From Silvimonas amylolytica (lineage in GTDB: Bacteria; Pseudomonadota; Gammaproteobacteria; Burkholderiales; Chitinibacteraceae), in contig NZ_BMLY01000008.1 of assembly GCF_014645555.1 (NCBI RefSeq), positions 103,535 to 167,534 on the forward strand: a stretch of 64,000 bases of DNA, in the 5' to 3' direction. The notes beneath the pieces were generated by a model that worked only from the letters and a program-made list of their open reading frames with translations, ran no database searches and was not told where the DNA came from. The position numbers were made by a program, and so were the translations under genes. This document shows, one piece after another, positions 26,995 to 36,246 of the stretch (position 1 is its first letter; every line of letters begins with the position of its first letter).

Positions 26995-27075
26995 GATGAC
27001 CTCCGATATGCGGGATACCGCACAGCTTGCGCGCAGCCATCTCATTCCGGCCAATGATATATTTTCAGCAACTTC

Positions 27076-27090
27076 ATTCCATCATGGAAT
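27076..27090. promoter_or_regulatory. Dyad at the LysR start (autoregulatory site candidate)
   Basis: ATTCCATCATGGAAT has perfect 6-bp arms around a 3-nt centre and ends one base before the LysR start codon, within the 97-nt gap shared with the divergent GH1 gene. Position and symmetry suit LysR autorepression; the match to T-N11-A is loose. Confidence 0.4.
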
Positions 27091-27091
27091 C

Positions 27092-27973
27092 ATGGAACTC
27101 AGAGACCTGCGTGCTTTTGTTACCCTGGCAGATTTGCTGCACTTCACGGATGCCGCAGAGCGGCTGCACGTCACGCAGTCCGCCCTCTCCAAGCAGATAC
27201 GACGGCTGGAAGACAATCTGGGCGGCGCACTATTCAGCCGTAGCAATGCAGGCACTCGCCTCACCCCGCTTGGCCGGGACTTGCTGGCTGATGCGCGCAA
27301 GTTGATCCACGCCGCCGATGCGCTGGGCTACAAAGCACGTGCGTCGTTATGTGGCAGTGCGGGCACCTTGCGGATTGGTTTTGGTGTGGGCACCAAGCTG
27401 TTTGTCCCCGCGGCGATCTCGCGTTTCAGGGTTGAACGGCCCGGTGTAGAGATCGAACTCAACGATTTATCCAGCCACCATCAAATCCAGGCGCTGATTG
27501 AAGGCCGGCTTGATCTGGCTTTCTGCCGACTACCCGCGCCAGCAGGCTGGCCACACTTGCCCGTGGTGGCGGCCCGTTTCATGGCCGTGATCCCCGCCAG
27601 TTGGTCCCCCGCGCTGACACTGCCAGAACTGGCCAGCCAGCCGGTATCGATCATCGAGCATCACCGCGCACCAGCGTTTCATACGCATTTGATGAACTAC
27701 CTGGCGGGCAAAGGTTTACGTATTGCGCAGATTCAGCCAGTTCAGGATTTTGTCTCTGTAGTGGCGCTGGCCGCGGCGGGGGTGGCCTGGGGTGTAGTGC
27801 CGTCCTCCACCTCGATTGATGACCCTGGGGTACGGGTCATTCCCCTGCAGGATGAGGCAGCCAGCTGGTTGATTGGCTTGATGCGCCCGCCCGGGGATGC
27901 GGGCGCGTTGGTGGAGGCGTTCTGGAGGCTGGTCGCAGAGATGTTGCGGGATAGCACCTTGCCGGAGGCATAA
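27092..27973 (+). CDS. LysR-family transcriptional regulator (GH1-linked)
   Basis: 293 residues from the ATG at 27092; longer frames overlap the GH1 gene. The helix-turn-helix is residues ~5-62 (FTDAAERLHVTQSALSKQIRRLEDNLGG), followed by the effector domain (GTLRIGFGVGTKLFVPAAISRF). It is divergent from GH1 and most likely controls it, sensing a beta-glucoside-derived ligand. LysR control of a GH1 gene is less common than LacI or antiterminator control. A hairpin terminator follows. Confidence 0.9.
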   Translation: MELRDLRAFVTLADLLHFTDAAERLHVTQSALSKQIRRLEDNLGGALFSRSNAGTRLTPLGRDLLADARKLIHAADALGYKARASLCGSAGTLRIGFGVGTKLFVPAAISRFRVERPGVEIELNDLSSHHQIQALIEGRLDLAFCRLPAPAGWPHLPVVAARFMAVIPASWSPALTLPELASQPVSIIEHHRAPAFHTHLMNYLAGKGLRIAQIQPVQDFVSVVALAAAGVAWGVVPSSTSIDDPGVRVIPLQDEAASWLIGLMRPPGDAGALVEAFWRLVAEMLRDSTLPEA

Positions 27974-27975
27974 AA

Positions 27976-28003
27976 AAACGCGCCGACAAGCAGCGCGTTT
28001 CTG
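27976..28003. terminator. Stem-loop between convergent genes
   Basis: AAACGCGC / GCGCGTTT with a ~9-nt loop lies right after the LysR stop codon. A-rich on the left and T-rich on the right, so it could end transcription from both sides. Confidence 0.65.
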
Positions 28004-28020
28004 TTAGCCATTGACCACCC

Positions 28021-29973
28021 TCATTCCCGCCAGGCACACAATTGGCCTTGCCCCAGTTCGGCGGTACCGATCAACAACTCCGCATCCATGGGCACCGGTG
28101 CTTGCCAGGTTTCCGTATCGTAGTTAAAGGCAAAGGTCACATCACCGCGGCGTGACAAGCGCTGACCGGCGCCCAGATGGGTGATTTCCAGCCCCACTTC
28201 CAGTGCACATTCGGCCAGCCAGTGCTTGAGCAAAGCAGGCTCAAACCAGCCCGTTGCGTACTGCACATTGCCCTTGCGCAGCAGTGCCGGCCAGTTGTCT
28301 TCAAAGCGGGCCAATACCTCTACATCGCCGATCGGGCGCACGTTCTCACGCCAGCGCTCTACCGCGCCAGATTGACCGGCAATGGTGGTTTGCGGCCGCA
28401 GCGTGGGGCGCAGAGACTCGACTTCCAGCACCTGGATCGGCATCACGGCTTGCAACGGGCCAGGCGGCAAGGTGGCGGGGATGTGGAAATCCGCCGTGCG
28501 TGAGCCCGTGCGCGGGCCAAACAACCACAGCGCATCCGATTTGCTCACCTTTTCAACCAGCGGCAGGTCGGCCACCGTGAGCGTCGGGGCGACGATCATG
28601 GCGTAGCCGCTGAAGTCTGCATCACGCGGGAGGATGTCAATATCCAGCCCCAACTGGCGCAGCGCGCTATACCAGGCCAGCAGGTGAAGCTGGTAGTCAA
28701 AACTCGCGCCATGGCGCTGGATGTCGCAAAGCCACAGTGACTCATAGTCAAACACCATGGCGACCTGGGCCTTGGTGTTGTTGGCGGCCGCAGGGAACTG
28801 GCGCAACTCTTTGCCCACGGCCAGGCCTTCTTCGCCGCGGGGCGAGAAACCATCAGAGGGCAGATTCAGGCCGGAATGCAGTTGTTCCTGGGCAAACGGC
28901 GCCTGACGCCAGCGGAACCAGGACACCAGTTCTGCGCCGTGGGCGAACCCTTCCCATGCCCACAAACGCACCATGCCAGGCGCAGGCACCGGGTTATGCG
29001 GCGCCCAGTTCACCGGGCCGGCTTGCTGTTCCATGATCCAGAAACGGCCACGGCCAACGCCACGATACAAATCGTGGCTGAACGCGGAGATGTCCGGGTG
29101 GCCGGTGCGCGCCCAGCGTGCTTTTTCTTCTTCAGGCAGCGCCTGGGTTTCGGTACGGGCCAGCGGATAACTGTCCCACGCAGCAACGTCGATGCCGTTT
29201 TTGGCAAACTGGTAGTGGTCAAACGCGCCAAACAAGCCCATGAAGTTATGCAGCACATCCCGGCCTGGTGCGTGCTTGCGCAGAATGTCTGCCTGCAGCT
29301 GGTGAAAGGCAATCACTTCATCAGACAAGAAGCGGCGGAAATCCAGCAGGTGCGACGGGTTGGCATCAGTCGGCGTTTGTACCGGAAAGTCGATAGCCTC
29401 AAACGCGGGGTACTCCATGCTCCAGAACACATTGCCCCAGGCCGTGTTGAGCTTGTTGATGTCGCCATATCTGGCAGCCAGCCACCGCTGGAACCCGGCT
29501 CTGGCTTCATCCGAATAGCTTGGCACGGTGTCGTGGCAGGCCAGTTCGTTGTCAGTCTGCCAGGCCACCACAGCCGGATGCTGGCCGTAGCGTTCGACCA
29601 TGGCGGTGGTAATGCGGGCACACTCGCGCCGGTAATCTGCGCTGAACAGATCATAGTGGCGGCGCGAACCGAAGCGCCAAGGTTTGCCATCTGCACGCAC
29701 GGCCATGATTTGAGGCATGGCTTTGCACAGCCAGTACGGCGGTGCAGCGGTGGGCGTGCCCAGCACAATCTTCAAGCCAGCGTTGGTCAACACTTCAATG
29801 GCTCGATCCAGCCAGGACCAGTCGTACTCGCCCTGACGCGGCTCCATGCGTGACCAGGCAAATTCAGCGATCCGCACATGGGTAATGCCCATCTCGGCCA
29901 TACGGCGGGCATCGGATTCCCACTGGTTTTGTGGCCAGTGTTCGGGGTAATAGCAAACGCCAAGTTGCATCAT
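28021..29973 (-). CDS. GH42 beta-galactosidase
   Basis: 650 residues from the ATG at 29973 (the next ATG at 29970 is an alternative). The N-terminal TIM barrel begins LGVCYYPEHWP, a GH42 hallmark. The acid/base Glu is residue 143 in TDNELACHD and the nucleophile is Glu 315 in FWIMEQQAG. It is followed by a trimerisation domain and a C-terminal beta domain. No signal peptide. GH42 enzymes cleave galactose from short beta-1,4- or other galacto-oligosaccharides; next to GH53 and a galactan-type transporter this fits the GanB role. Last gene of the gan-like run, 52 nt beyond the GH53 stop. Confidence 0.92.
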   Translation of the reverse strand: MMQLGVCYYPEHWPQNQWESDARRMAEMGITHVRIAEFAWSRMEPRQGEYDWSWLDRAIEVLTNAGLKIVLGTPTAAPPYWLCKAMPQIMAVRADGKPWRFGSRRHYDLFSADYRRECARITTAMVERYGQHPAVVAWQTDNELACHDTVPSYSDEARAGFQRWLAARYGDINKLNTAWGNVFWSMEYPAFEAIDFPVQTPTDANPSHLLDFRRFLSDEVIAFHQLQADILRKHAPGRDVLHNFMGLFGAFDHYQFAKNGIDVAAWDSYPLARTETQALPEEEKARWARTGHPDISAFSHDLYRGVGRGRFWIMEQQAGPVNWAPHNPVPAPGMVRLWAWEGFAHGAELVSWFRWRQAPFAQEQLHSGLNLPSDGFSPRGEEGLAVGKELRQFPAAANNTKAQVAMVFDYESLWLCDIQRHGASFDYQLHLLAWYSALRQLGLDIDILPRDADFSGYAMIVAPTLTVADLPLVEKVSKSDALWLFGPRTGSRTADFHIPATLPPGPLQAVMPIQVLEVESLRPTLRPQTTIAGQSGAVERWRENVRPIGDVEVLARFEDNWPALLRKGNVQYATGWFEPALLKHWLAECALEVGLEITHLGAGQRLSRRGDVTFAFNYDTETWQAPVPMDAELLIGTAELGQGQLCAWRE

Positions 29974-30024
29974 GTTTGTTCTCTGCAATGTTGATTTGAA
30001 CACTTGATTGGCAAGACCGGGGGA

Positions 30025-31929
30025 TCAGTCGGCCGCGAATTCCACGTCATCGACGTTGCCCCAGTTACCGGCATTGGCATCCACTGCCACGCCGACGGTG
30101 CAACGCTCGCCACCGACCTTGATGTTGTTGATTTGATAGCCGTGCCATTGCTGCCAGCCGTTGTTATGCATCGCCACACTTTGTGTTTCGCCGCCGCAAT
30201 CTCTGGCAAACAACGTCAAGGATTTCTCACCCCCGCCGCCGGCCGCCCAGGCCTTGAAGTGATAGATGCCAGGCTTCAGACCATTGAAGGTATGGCTGGC
30301 CTCAAATTTGAAGGCGCCAGAGGCCCAGTAATGCAGCGATTGCTGGCCACTGTGTGCATTGCCCGGATTGCGCTCGTTACTGGCGGCGCTTTTGTCGCCG
30401 GTCATCGTCCAGTCGTCGAGCTTGCCGTTTTCAAAGCTGGCGTCGGTAAACAGGTTGCGGCGTGGCGAGACCGTGACGTGCGCCGTGACATCGGGCTGGC
30501 CGGTGATCTCGCCCTTGAGCGTGAACTCGCCCGGTGCACTGGTTTTGCCGGCGGGGACATTGGCCCAATCGATCAGTACCGGGCGTTCTGCGTCGTCACT
30601 GAAGGGCAGCCGCAGGGTTTCTGGCGGCACAAAGGGCTCGCCCACAAAGGCAGTCAGCTCAATCGGGCCGGGCTGCAGCAATTTGGGCTGGTAGTCAGAC
30701 TTCTCCCGCACGCGCTTGAAGACCGCCAGCGAAGGCAGCGCGTGGCCGTCAAAGTCGAACATGATCTGGTTGTCCCAGCCGTTGCCGTCACCCGTGCGCC
30801 AGCCCACGTTGGGTAGCCAGGCCGGCTCCCAATAGAACAAGCCCAGACCACGCTGCGCCGGCACTTGCGAGACGGCGTCGATGACATCGCGCACCAGGCT
30901 GGCTTGCCCTTGCGGCGTGGCTTTGTAGCCGATGACCTTTTGGGAATCCGCGTTGAAGATATTGGGCGTGGCATCCCCGTTCTGCAGCGTGGCGGCGTAG
31001 CTGGTTTCCAGCACGGCCACGGGCTTGGCGTAACGGAACGCCATGTCATCCATATTGGCGCGCAGATCGGCCACGCCACCATGCAGATACGGGTAGTAAG
31101 ACAAGCCGATGATGTCGAAGTCGACCTTCTCATGGGTCAACATATCGAACACGCGGCGATATAGATCGTTGCTGGTGCCGTTGGCCAGGTGAATGGCAAT
31201 ACGCGTGTGCCGGCCAGCAAAGCGGGCATCATCGGCCCGGATCGCCGCAATGCCCTGACGCATCAGTGCGACAAAACCGGCGTCGCCGCCAATGACTTCA
31301 TCGGGTTTGGCTTTCCAGGTTTTGCCATCCGGCCACATGAAGCCGCCGTTGAGTTCGTTACCCACTTGCACCATATCTGGCGCAACACCGGCGTCATCCA
31401 GCGTATGCATGACATTGGCGGTGTAGTCGTACACCGCTTTTTCCAGCGCTGCGCCGTGCAGGTCTTGCCAGGCGGCAGGCTTGGTTTGCGTCAGTGGATC
31501 GGCCCAGAAATCGCTGTAGTGGATGTCCAGCAGGTATTTCAATTGCAACGCTTTGGCACGCTTGGCCAGGCGTACGGTGGTGGCGAGGTCGTTATTACCA
31601 CCGCCGACCGGATCACCTTTGTGGGCAATCACTTTGCCGTCTTCGATCACATCCGCCGCGTTGACCGGCGTGTGCCACAAGCGCAAGCGCAACCAGTTGA
31701 CGCCATTGGCCTTGAGTATCGCCAGGGCGTCTTGCTGCTGACCAGCCAGGTTGTAGAACTTGCCACCGGCCTTCTCTACCTGATCCAGTGTGGAGACATC
31801 CGCGCCCATGATGAAATCTTTGGGCAGATTGGGGACCGGTTGAACCTCTACCGTACCGGCCGCAAACAGGTTGGCGGACAGCACGGCCCCTGCCAGCAGT
31901 GCCGGCATGCAGAAAACGGTTGTGGACAT
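30025..31929 (-). CDS. Secreted GH53 endo-beta-1,4-galactanase with Ig-like and C-terminal binding modules
   Basis: 634 residues from the ATG at 31929, preceded by AAGGGATAACC; upstream frame overlaps the permease gene. A signal peptide ends near LFAAG. The GH53 barrel (about 38-400) has acid/base Glu 192 (QVGNELNGG) and nucleophile Glu 308 (AVLETSYA). A Big_4-type Ig-like module (about 440-490; GEFTLKGEITGQPDVTAHVTV) and a C-terminal jelly-roll (about 495-634) follow; the latter resembles CBM61 galactan-binding modules of other GH53 enzymes. It cuts pectic galactan outside the inner membrane, feeding oligosaccharides to the transporter. It is the only clearly secreted glycosidase of the island. 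Starts 2 nt after the permease stop. Confidence 0.92.
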   Translation of the reverse strand: MSTTVFCMPALLAGAVLSANLFAAGTVEVQPVPNLPKDFIMGADVSTLDQVEKAGGKFYNLAGQQQDALAILKANGVNWLRLRLWHTPVNAADVIEDGKVIAHKGDPVGGGNNDLATTVRLAKRAKALQLKYLLDIHYSDFWADPLTQTKPAAWQDLHGAALEKAVYDYTANVMHTLDDAGVAPDMVQVGNELNGGFMWPDGKTWKAKPDEVIGGDAGFVALMRQGIAAIRADDARFAGRHTRIAIHLANGTSNDLYRRVFDMLTHEKVDFDIIGLSYYPYLHGGVADLRANMDDMAFRYAKPVAVLETSYAATLQNGDATPNIFNADSQKVIGYKATPQGQASLVRDVIDAVSQVPAQRGLGLFYWEPAWLPNVGWRTGDGNGWDNQIMFDFDGHALPSLAVFKRVREKSDYQPKLLQPGPIELTAFVGEPFVPPETLRLPFSDDAERPVLIDWANVPAGKTSAPGEFTLKGEITGQPDVTAHVTVSPRRNLFTDASFENGKLDDWTMTGDKSAASNERNPGNAHSGQQSLHYWASGAFKFEASHTFNGLKPGIYHFKAWAAGGGGEKSLTLFARDCGGETQSVAMHNNGWQQWHGYQINNIKVGGERCTVGVAVDANAGNWGNVDDVEFAAD

Positions 31930-31931
31930 GG

Positions 31932-32822
31932 TTATCCCTTGACGGAACCTGCGGTCAGACCAGAAACCAGCCAGCGTTGGGTGATCATGAAGATCGCGGT
32001 CAGCGGAATACCGGCCAGAATGGCCGTTGCCGCAAAGTCGCCCCACAAGTAACGCTGGTTGAACAGGAACAGGCGTGAGCCGATCGCCAGCGTCAGTTTT
32101 TGCTCGTCATGCAGCAGCACAGACGCCACCGGGTATTCGATCATGCCGCCGAGGAAGGCCAGCACAAACACCACCACCAGGATCGGCACGGCCATGGGCA
32201 ACAGCACGTAGACAAAGGCCTGGAACGGCGTGGCGCCATCTACGCGTGCGGCCTCTTCCAGCTCATAAGGGACAGAGTCAAAGTAGCCCTTGATCAGCCA
32301 GATGTGCTGAGCAACGCCGCCGGTATACGCCAGCGCCAGGCTCCAGTGGCTATCAATCCCCAGCCAAGGCACGTAGTAACCAATGCGATCAAACAAGGCG
32401 TAAATGGCGACCAGCGCCAGTACCGACGGGAACATCTGCAGCAGCAGCAAGCTGTTGAGCAGCGTGCCCTTACCTTTGAAGCGCATGCGGGCAAAGGCGT
32501 AAGCGCTGGTGATCGACAGCACCAAAGACACGGTTGCGCTGATGAACGCCACCTTCACCGAATTCCAGATCCACAACAGCACCGGGAACGGCGGTTTGAC
32601 CAGGTTGCCATCGCCATCGACGTAGGACATCCCCAGCGCCAGTTTCCAGTGTTCAAAACTGATGGAATGCGGGATCAAAGAGCCACCGGCAAAGTTGCCC
32701 GGTCGCAATGAGATCGAGATGATCATCAAGAACGGGAACACGGTCAGCGCAATGAAGGCGATGAGGCCGATATGCGCTACGAGTACCCGCCAGCGGGTGG
32801 ATTTTTTCAGTACGACAGGCAT
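31932..32822 (-). CDS. ganQ: Galacto-oligosaccharide ABC permease, MalG/GanQ-like
   Basis: 296 residues with six membrane segments and an EAA loop (YELEEAARVDGATPFQAFVYVLLPMAVP). It closely follows E. coli MalG organisation, including the LASGLTAGSVKG-like C-terminus. It sits 12 nt after the MalF-type partner and directly before GH53. The gene symbol rests on the gan-type context rather than on measured specificity. Confidence 0.88.
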   Translation of the reverse strand: MPVVLKKSTRWRVLVAHIGLIAFIALTVFPFLMIISISLRPGNFAGGSLIPHSISFEHWKLALGMSYVDGDGNLVKPPFPVLLWIWNSVKVAFISATVSLVLSITSAYAFARMRFKGKGTLLNSLLLLQMFPSVLALVAIYALFDRIGYYVPWLGIDSHWSLALAYTGGVAQHIWLIKGYFDSVPYELEEAARVDGATPFQAFVYVLLPMAVPILVVVFVLAFLGGMIEYPVASVLLHDEQKLTLAIGSRLFLFNQRYLWGDFAATAILAGIPLTAIFMITQRWLVSGLTAGSVKG

Positions 32823-32834
32823 GGTGTGCGCCTC

Positions 32835-34349
32835 TCAGTTCTTGTTGACTTTAAACAGCTTGAGGTTGACCACGGCCAGCGTCGCCACAAGCAAGAACAC
32901 GATGGAAGAAATCGCGGAGGCCAGTGCGTAGTTCTGGCCGGAATCCTGGAAAGCGATCCGGTAGGTGTACGACACCAGCAAGTCCGTCGCGCCAGCGGGC
33001 ACCTGGGTGTCCAGGAAGTCCGGGCCGCCGCTCGTCAACAGTGCAATCAGCGTCAGGTTGTTGAAGTTGAAGGCAAATGAGGCGATCAACAGCGGTGCAA
33101 TCGGCCGCAAAATCAGCGGCAGTGTGATGCGAAAGAAATTCATCAGCGGGCCGGCACCGGCCAGCGCCGAGGCTTCATACAGTTCTTCCGGAATGGCTTT
33201 GATCAGGCCCATGCACAGAATCATCATGTACGGATAACCCAGCCAGGTATTCACGATCAGCACCATGGCGCGCGCCAGGTTGGGTTCAGAGAACCAGCCC
33301 GGGTGCAGGCCAAACAGGCCTAGCGCCATGTTGATTTCACCCAGGTTTTCGTTGAACAACCCTTTGAACACGGGGATCGAGATAAACGCAGGCACGGCGT
33401 ACGGCAAGAACAACATCATGCGATACGTGCCGCGGAACTTGAGCGCTTCCCAGTTCAAGAGCACCGCGAGGATGATGCCGATGGCAAAGGTAAACAGCGT
33501 GTTGAGCGAGGCAAAGCCAATGGTCCAGGCAAAGATGCGCAAGAACGGCTGGTGGAATGCCGGGTCGTTAAACACGCGCCAGTAGTTGTTCCAGCCGACA
33601 TTGCTGCGAAAACCAGGCTCGAATTGCTGGCCCTGGGCGTCTTCATAGAAGCCCGTTTTCATATTGGCTTTGAGCACGGATTTGCCATCCGTCCCCACCA
33701 GCGAACCATCAGCAGCCAGTTTGTAAGCGGGCTTGCTCTGAGCAAAGCGGCGCAGGCTGCTTTGGCGCAGTTCTTCACCGGTCGGCAAAACGGCAACGGT
33801 GTTCTTCAGACCAGCTTGCAGCTTGAACAAGTCTTTGAGCAGCACGGGCTGGCCATTGGGCTCAGCCGTGGCGGCAGTCAGCGGAACGTGGTTTTCGTCC
33901 TTGCCGGTTTTGAGTTCAAACGGCGCGGTGACAAACTTCTTGCTGTCGTCATCGTCGCTCTGGAAAAACAACTGATAGCGATCGCCCGCTGTGTAGAGCT
34001 TCATATCAAAGCTCTGGTCACCGGCAATCTGCTTTTGCAGCAGCACGTCGGTAGCGCGCTCTTTAGAGAGCAAGTGCTGCGAGCTGTAATTGGTAAAGCT
34101 GATCCCCAGCGTGTATGCCATGGGGAACACAATGAATACGGCCACGGCCATGACGCCTGGCACGACGTAGCGGTACGGGTAAAAGCGCGGTGAGGTGTAA
34201 ATGAATACCGCTACCCCCAGCAAGACAACCATGCCCAGCGCGAACAATGGTTGATGCGCGCGGTAAAACAGCGGTACGAGTGCAAGGCCAGCCAGCAGGC
34301 TGATCACACCCAATGCCGCCAGCCCGTAATGCAGAGGCGAACGTCTCAT
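32835..34349 (-). CDS. ganP: Galacto-oligosaccharide ABC permease, MalF/GanP-like with large periplasmic loop
   Basis: 504 residues, near the length of E. coli MalF (514) and far longer than the ~300-residue MalF-type permeases of the other operons. The extra ~180 residues lie between membrane segments 3 and 4 (about 105-285) and correspond to the MalF P2 periplasmic domain, which in E. coli contacts the binding protein. The EAA loop is EELYEASALAGAGPLMNFFRITLPLI. A 567-nt gap with a dispersed repeat separates it from the solute-binding-protein gene upstream. Confidence 0.9.
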   Translation of the reverse strand: MRRSPLHYGLAALGVISLLAGLALVPLFYRAHQPLFALGMVVLLGVAVFIYTSPRFYPYRYVVPGVMAVAVFIVFPMAYTLGISFTNYSSQHLLSKERATDVLLQKQIAGDQSFDMKLYTAGDRYQLFFQSDDDDSKKFVTAPFELKTGKDENHVPLTAATAEPNGQPVLLKDLFKLQAGLKNTVAVLPTGEELRQSSLRRFAQSKPAYKLAADGSLVGTDGKSVLKANMKTGFYEDAQGQQFEPGFRSNVGWNNYWRVFNDPAFHQPFLRIFAWTIGFASLNTLFTFAIGIILAVLLNWEALKFRGTYRMMLFLPYAVPAFISIPVFKGLFNENLGEINMALGLFGLHPGWFSEPNLARAMVLIVNTWLGYPYMMILCMGLIKAIPEELYEASALAGAGPLMNFFRITLPLILRPIAPLLIASFAFNFNNLTLIALLTSGGPDFLDTQVPAGATDLLVSYTYRIAFQDSGQNYALASAISSIVFLLVATLAVVNLKLFKVNKN

Positions 34350-34548
34350 GAAATACCCCGGAAAAGTCTTGAGCGGATAGATCCGCTTTTCGCGGCCGAC
34401 CCGTTTTTATCGTGCATGGCCAGGTATTTATCCGGCCTGGTGGTGCCGTCCCGACATACACCCTCCCAATACCCCGAGTAAAGGGAGGGTGTATGCGGTG
34501 CGGCAACCAGTTTCAGCGCCTTGCGGCGCAAGTTTGAAAAGCGTTTTG

Positions 34549-34625
34549 ATACCGGGGGTGCCCGGACCACCCTACTTTTCTTTGGATCGCCAAAGAAAAG
34601 TAGGCAAAAGAAAGGCGACCCCCGC
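34549..34625 (-). repeat. Dispersed intergenic repeat with 15-bp hairpin (copy A)
   Basis: Read on the minus strand it runs from GGGGGTCGCCTTTC through a hairpin to GGTCCGGGCACCCCCGG. The core is a perfect 15-bp stem CCTACTTTTCTTTGG / CCAAAGAAAAGTAGG (34571-34585 with 34590-34604) with a 4-nt loop. A second copy of the same element lies at 53371-53443. Both sit between a solute-binding-protein gene and its permease gene in the same orientation relative to transcription. It is akin to CTTTCTTTGG-type repeats known in many proteobacteria. Confidence 0.85.
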
Positions 34626-34808
34626 GATTTGCGCCTCCGGCGTTCCCTCAGTCGGTCGGGAGCCCGAGGTCTCCCTCCACTCCATCGGCAAATCGCTCGA
34701 CAGGGGGAGAAAGTCAAAAAACAACCCCAACCCCAACAACCACTGCAACCCCGCAAACCGTCGATTTGCGAAGGTTTTTCAACCCAGGCAAACAACATCA
34801 TCTAAAGC

Positions 34809-34906
34809 CGGCCAGCAAGGCCCCAGTGGCAAGGCACGCGAACGCAGACAGTACATATGGGTACGGCAAGTGAGCGTAACGCGGCCAATGGGGCCTTGTT
34901 GGCCGG
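34809..34906. repeat. Long inverted repeat near solute-binding-protein stop codon
   Basis: CCGGCCAGCAAGGCCCC (34809-34825) pairs with GGGGCCTTGTTGGCCGG (34890-34906) with one mismatch across a ~64-nt loop. It ends 10 nt from the solute-binding-protein stop and could form the 3' structure of that message. Confidence 0.65.
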
Positions 34907-34916
34907 GGACCATCAC

Positions 34917-36122
34917 TTACTGCGCATCGCCCTTCAGACGTTTTGCAGCTTGATCCAGCGCGACCGGTGCGGTCTGACGACCTTGCGTGACGTTTTCCAG
35001 CGCGGCCTTCATGGCAGTCCAGAAGCGCGGCATTTCCGGTGCGGACGGCATCGGGGTACCAGCGCGGGCGGCAGCCATGGTGCCGGCGATCAGCGGGTCA
35101 CCCTTCAGTTCGTTGTAGAACTGCTTGTTGGCCGGAACGCCCAGCGGTACGGCTGCGTTCATATCCTTCAGACCTTCTTGCGACAAGAGGTAGTTTTCCA
35201 GGAATTCGGTCGCGATTTCCTTGTTCGGGCTGGCGGTAGCAATCATTGCACCCAGCACGCCAACAAACGGTGCACCTGGCTTGCCGTTGATACCCGGAAT
35301 CGGGGCCACGCCGAAGTTGATCTTGCTCTTCTTCAGGTTGTTCCATGCCCACGGGCCGTTGATCATCATGGCGGTGCGGCCTTCGTTCATGGCGGCTTCC
35401 GCTTCAGCGTAAGACGTGGTCTTGGGCATGGCGCCGGCTGCGATCAGCTTCTGGATCATCTCCACGCCTTCAACCGCGCCCTTGTTGTTCACGCCGACAT
35501 CCTTGGAGTTGTACGAACCATCCGGATTGCGCTTGAACGCGTAGCCACCGTCAGCACCCAGCAGCGCCCACGAGTAATAAATTTCAGTGAAGTTCCACAT
35601 GATGGCGTGCTTGTTCTGGGCCTGAAGTTTCTTGTCCAGGGTCAGCACTTCATCAAAAGACTTGGGCGGGGTCGGCACCATGTCCTTGTTGTACAAGAGG
35701 GCCACGGCTTCGATGGAGATCGGGTAGCCCCAGGTCTTGCCGCCGATGGTCCAGGCTTTCCATGCCAGCGGGTCGATGCTGTCGATGGTCTTTTTGGTCG
35801 GCTGGATCGGGGAGATCAAACCACCGGCAATCCAGTTGCCAGCCGGGTCATGCGGCCACATCCAGATGTCCGGGCCTTTGCCGGCAGCAGACGATTGCTC
35901 AAACTTGGCAATGGCGTCTTCCGGGTGTTCCACCGTCACTTGAATGCCGGTGTCTTTGGTGAATTTCTGCGCGATCTTGGCGATGCCGTCGTAGCCTTTG
36001 TCGCCGTTAATCCAAATCAGGAGTTTGCCCGGTTCGGCGGCGTGCGCCTGCAGGGCCAGTGCGCTTGCGGCCACGATCATGCCAAGGCGTGCAAGCCGGT
36101 TCGTCAGAGTCTTGTATACCAT
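34917..36122 (-). CDS. ganS: Galacto-oligosaccharide ABC substrate-binding protein (MalE/GanS-like)
   Basis: 401 residues with a signal peptide ending ALQAHAAEP. The mature sequence is MalE-like throughout: [23 protein letters not shown] at the start, and [40 protein letters not shown] in the second lobe. It binds malto- or galacto-oligosaccharides in the periplasm; GH53, GH42 and GH35 neighbours favour galacto-oligosaccharides. It lies 124 nt after the ATPase gene and is cut off from the permease genes by a hairpin-rich spacer, so it is probably made in excess. Confidence 0.9.
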   Translation of the reverse strand: MVYKTLTNRLARLGMIVAASALALQAHAAEPGKLLIWINGDKGYDGIAKIAQKFTKDTGIQVTVEHPEDAIAKFEQSSAAGKGPDIWMWPHDPAGNWIAGGLISPIQPTKKTIDSIDPLAWKAWTIGGKTWGYPISIEAVALLYNKDMVPTPPKSFDEVLTLDKKLQAQNKHAIMWNFTEIYYSWALLGADGGYAFKRNPDGSYNSKDVGVNNKGAVEGVEMIQKLIAAGAMPKTTSYAEAEAAMNEGRTAMMINGPWAWNNLKKSKINFGVAPIPGINGKPGAPFVGVLGAMIATASPNKEIATEFLENYLLSQEGLKDMNAAVPLGVPANKQFYNELKGDPLIAGTMAAARAGTPMPSAPEMPRFWTAMKAALENVTQGRQTAPVALDQAAKRLKGDAQ

Positions 36123-36246
36123 TTTATATTCGCCCTCTCACCATCAATCACTTCAGGAATGAAACCGGCAAACACCGGATTCGCTGCGGGGGGATTGAAC
36201 CCACCCGGTCTTCAAAAACCTGGTCGCAGACCATGTTCCCCGGTCT

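Larger units (their letters stand above)
34350..34916. other. 567-nt intercistronic region inside the galactan operon
   Basis: No coding sequence is supported here. Next to the permease is a stretch with CTCCC/GGGAG complementarity (34462-34493). The middle holds the hairpin repeat described at 34549-34625, then a C- and A-rich stretch (34700-34800). Near the solute-binding-protein stop, TTGGCCGG-type sequence (34808-34915) contains CCGGCCAGCAAGGCCCC and GGGGCCTTGTTGGCCGG, a long imperfect inverted repeat (about 34809-34825 with 34890-34906). Confidence 0.6.
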
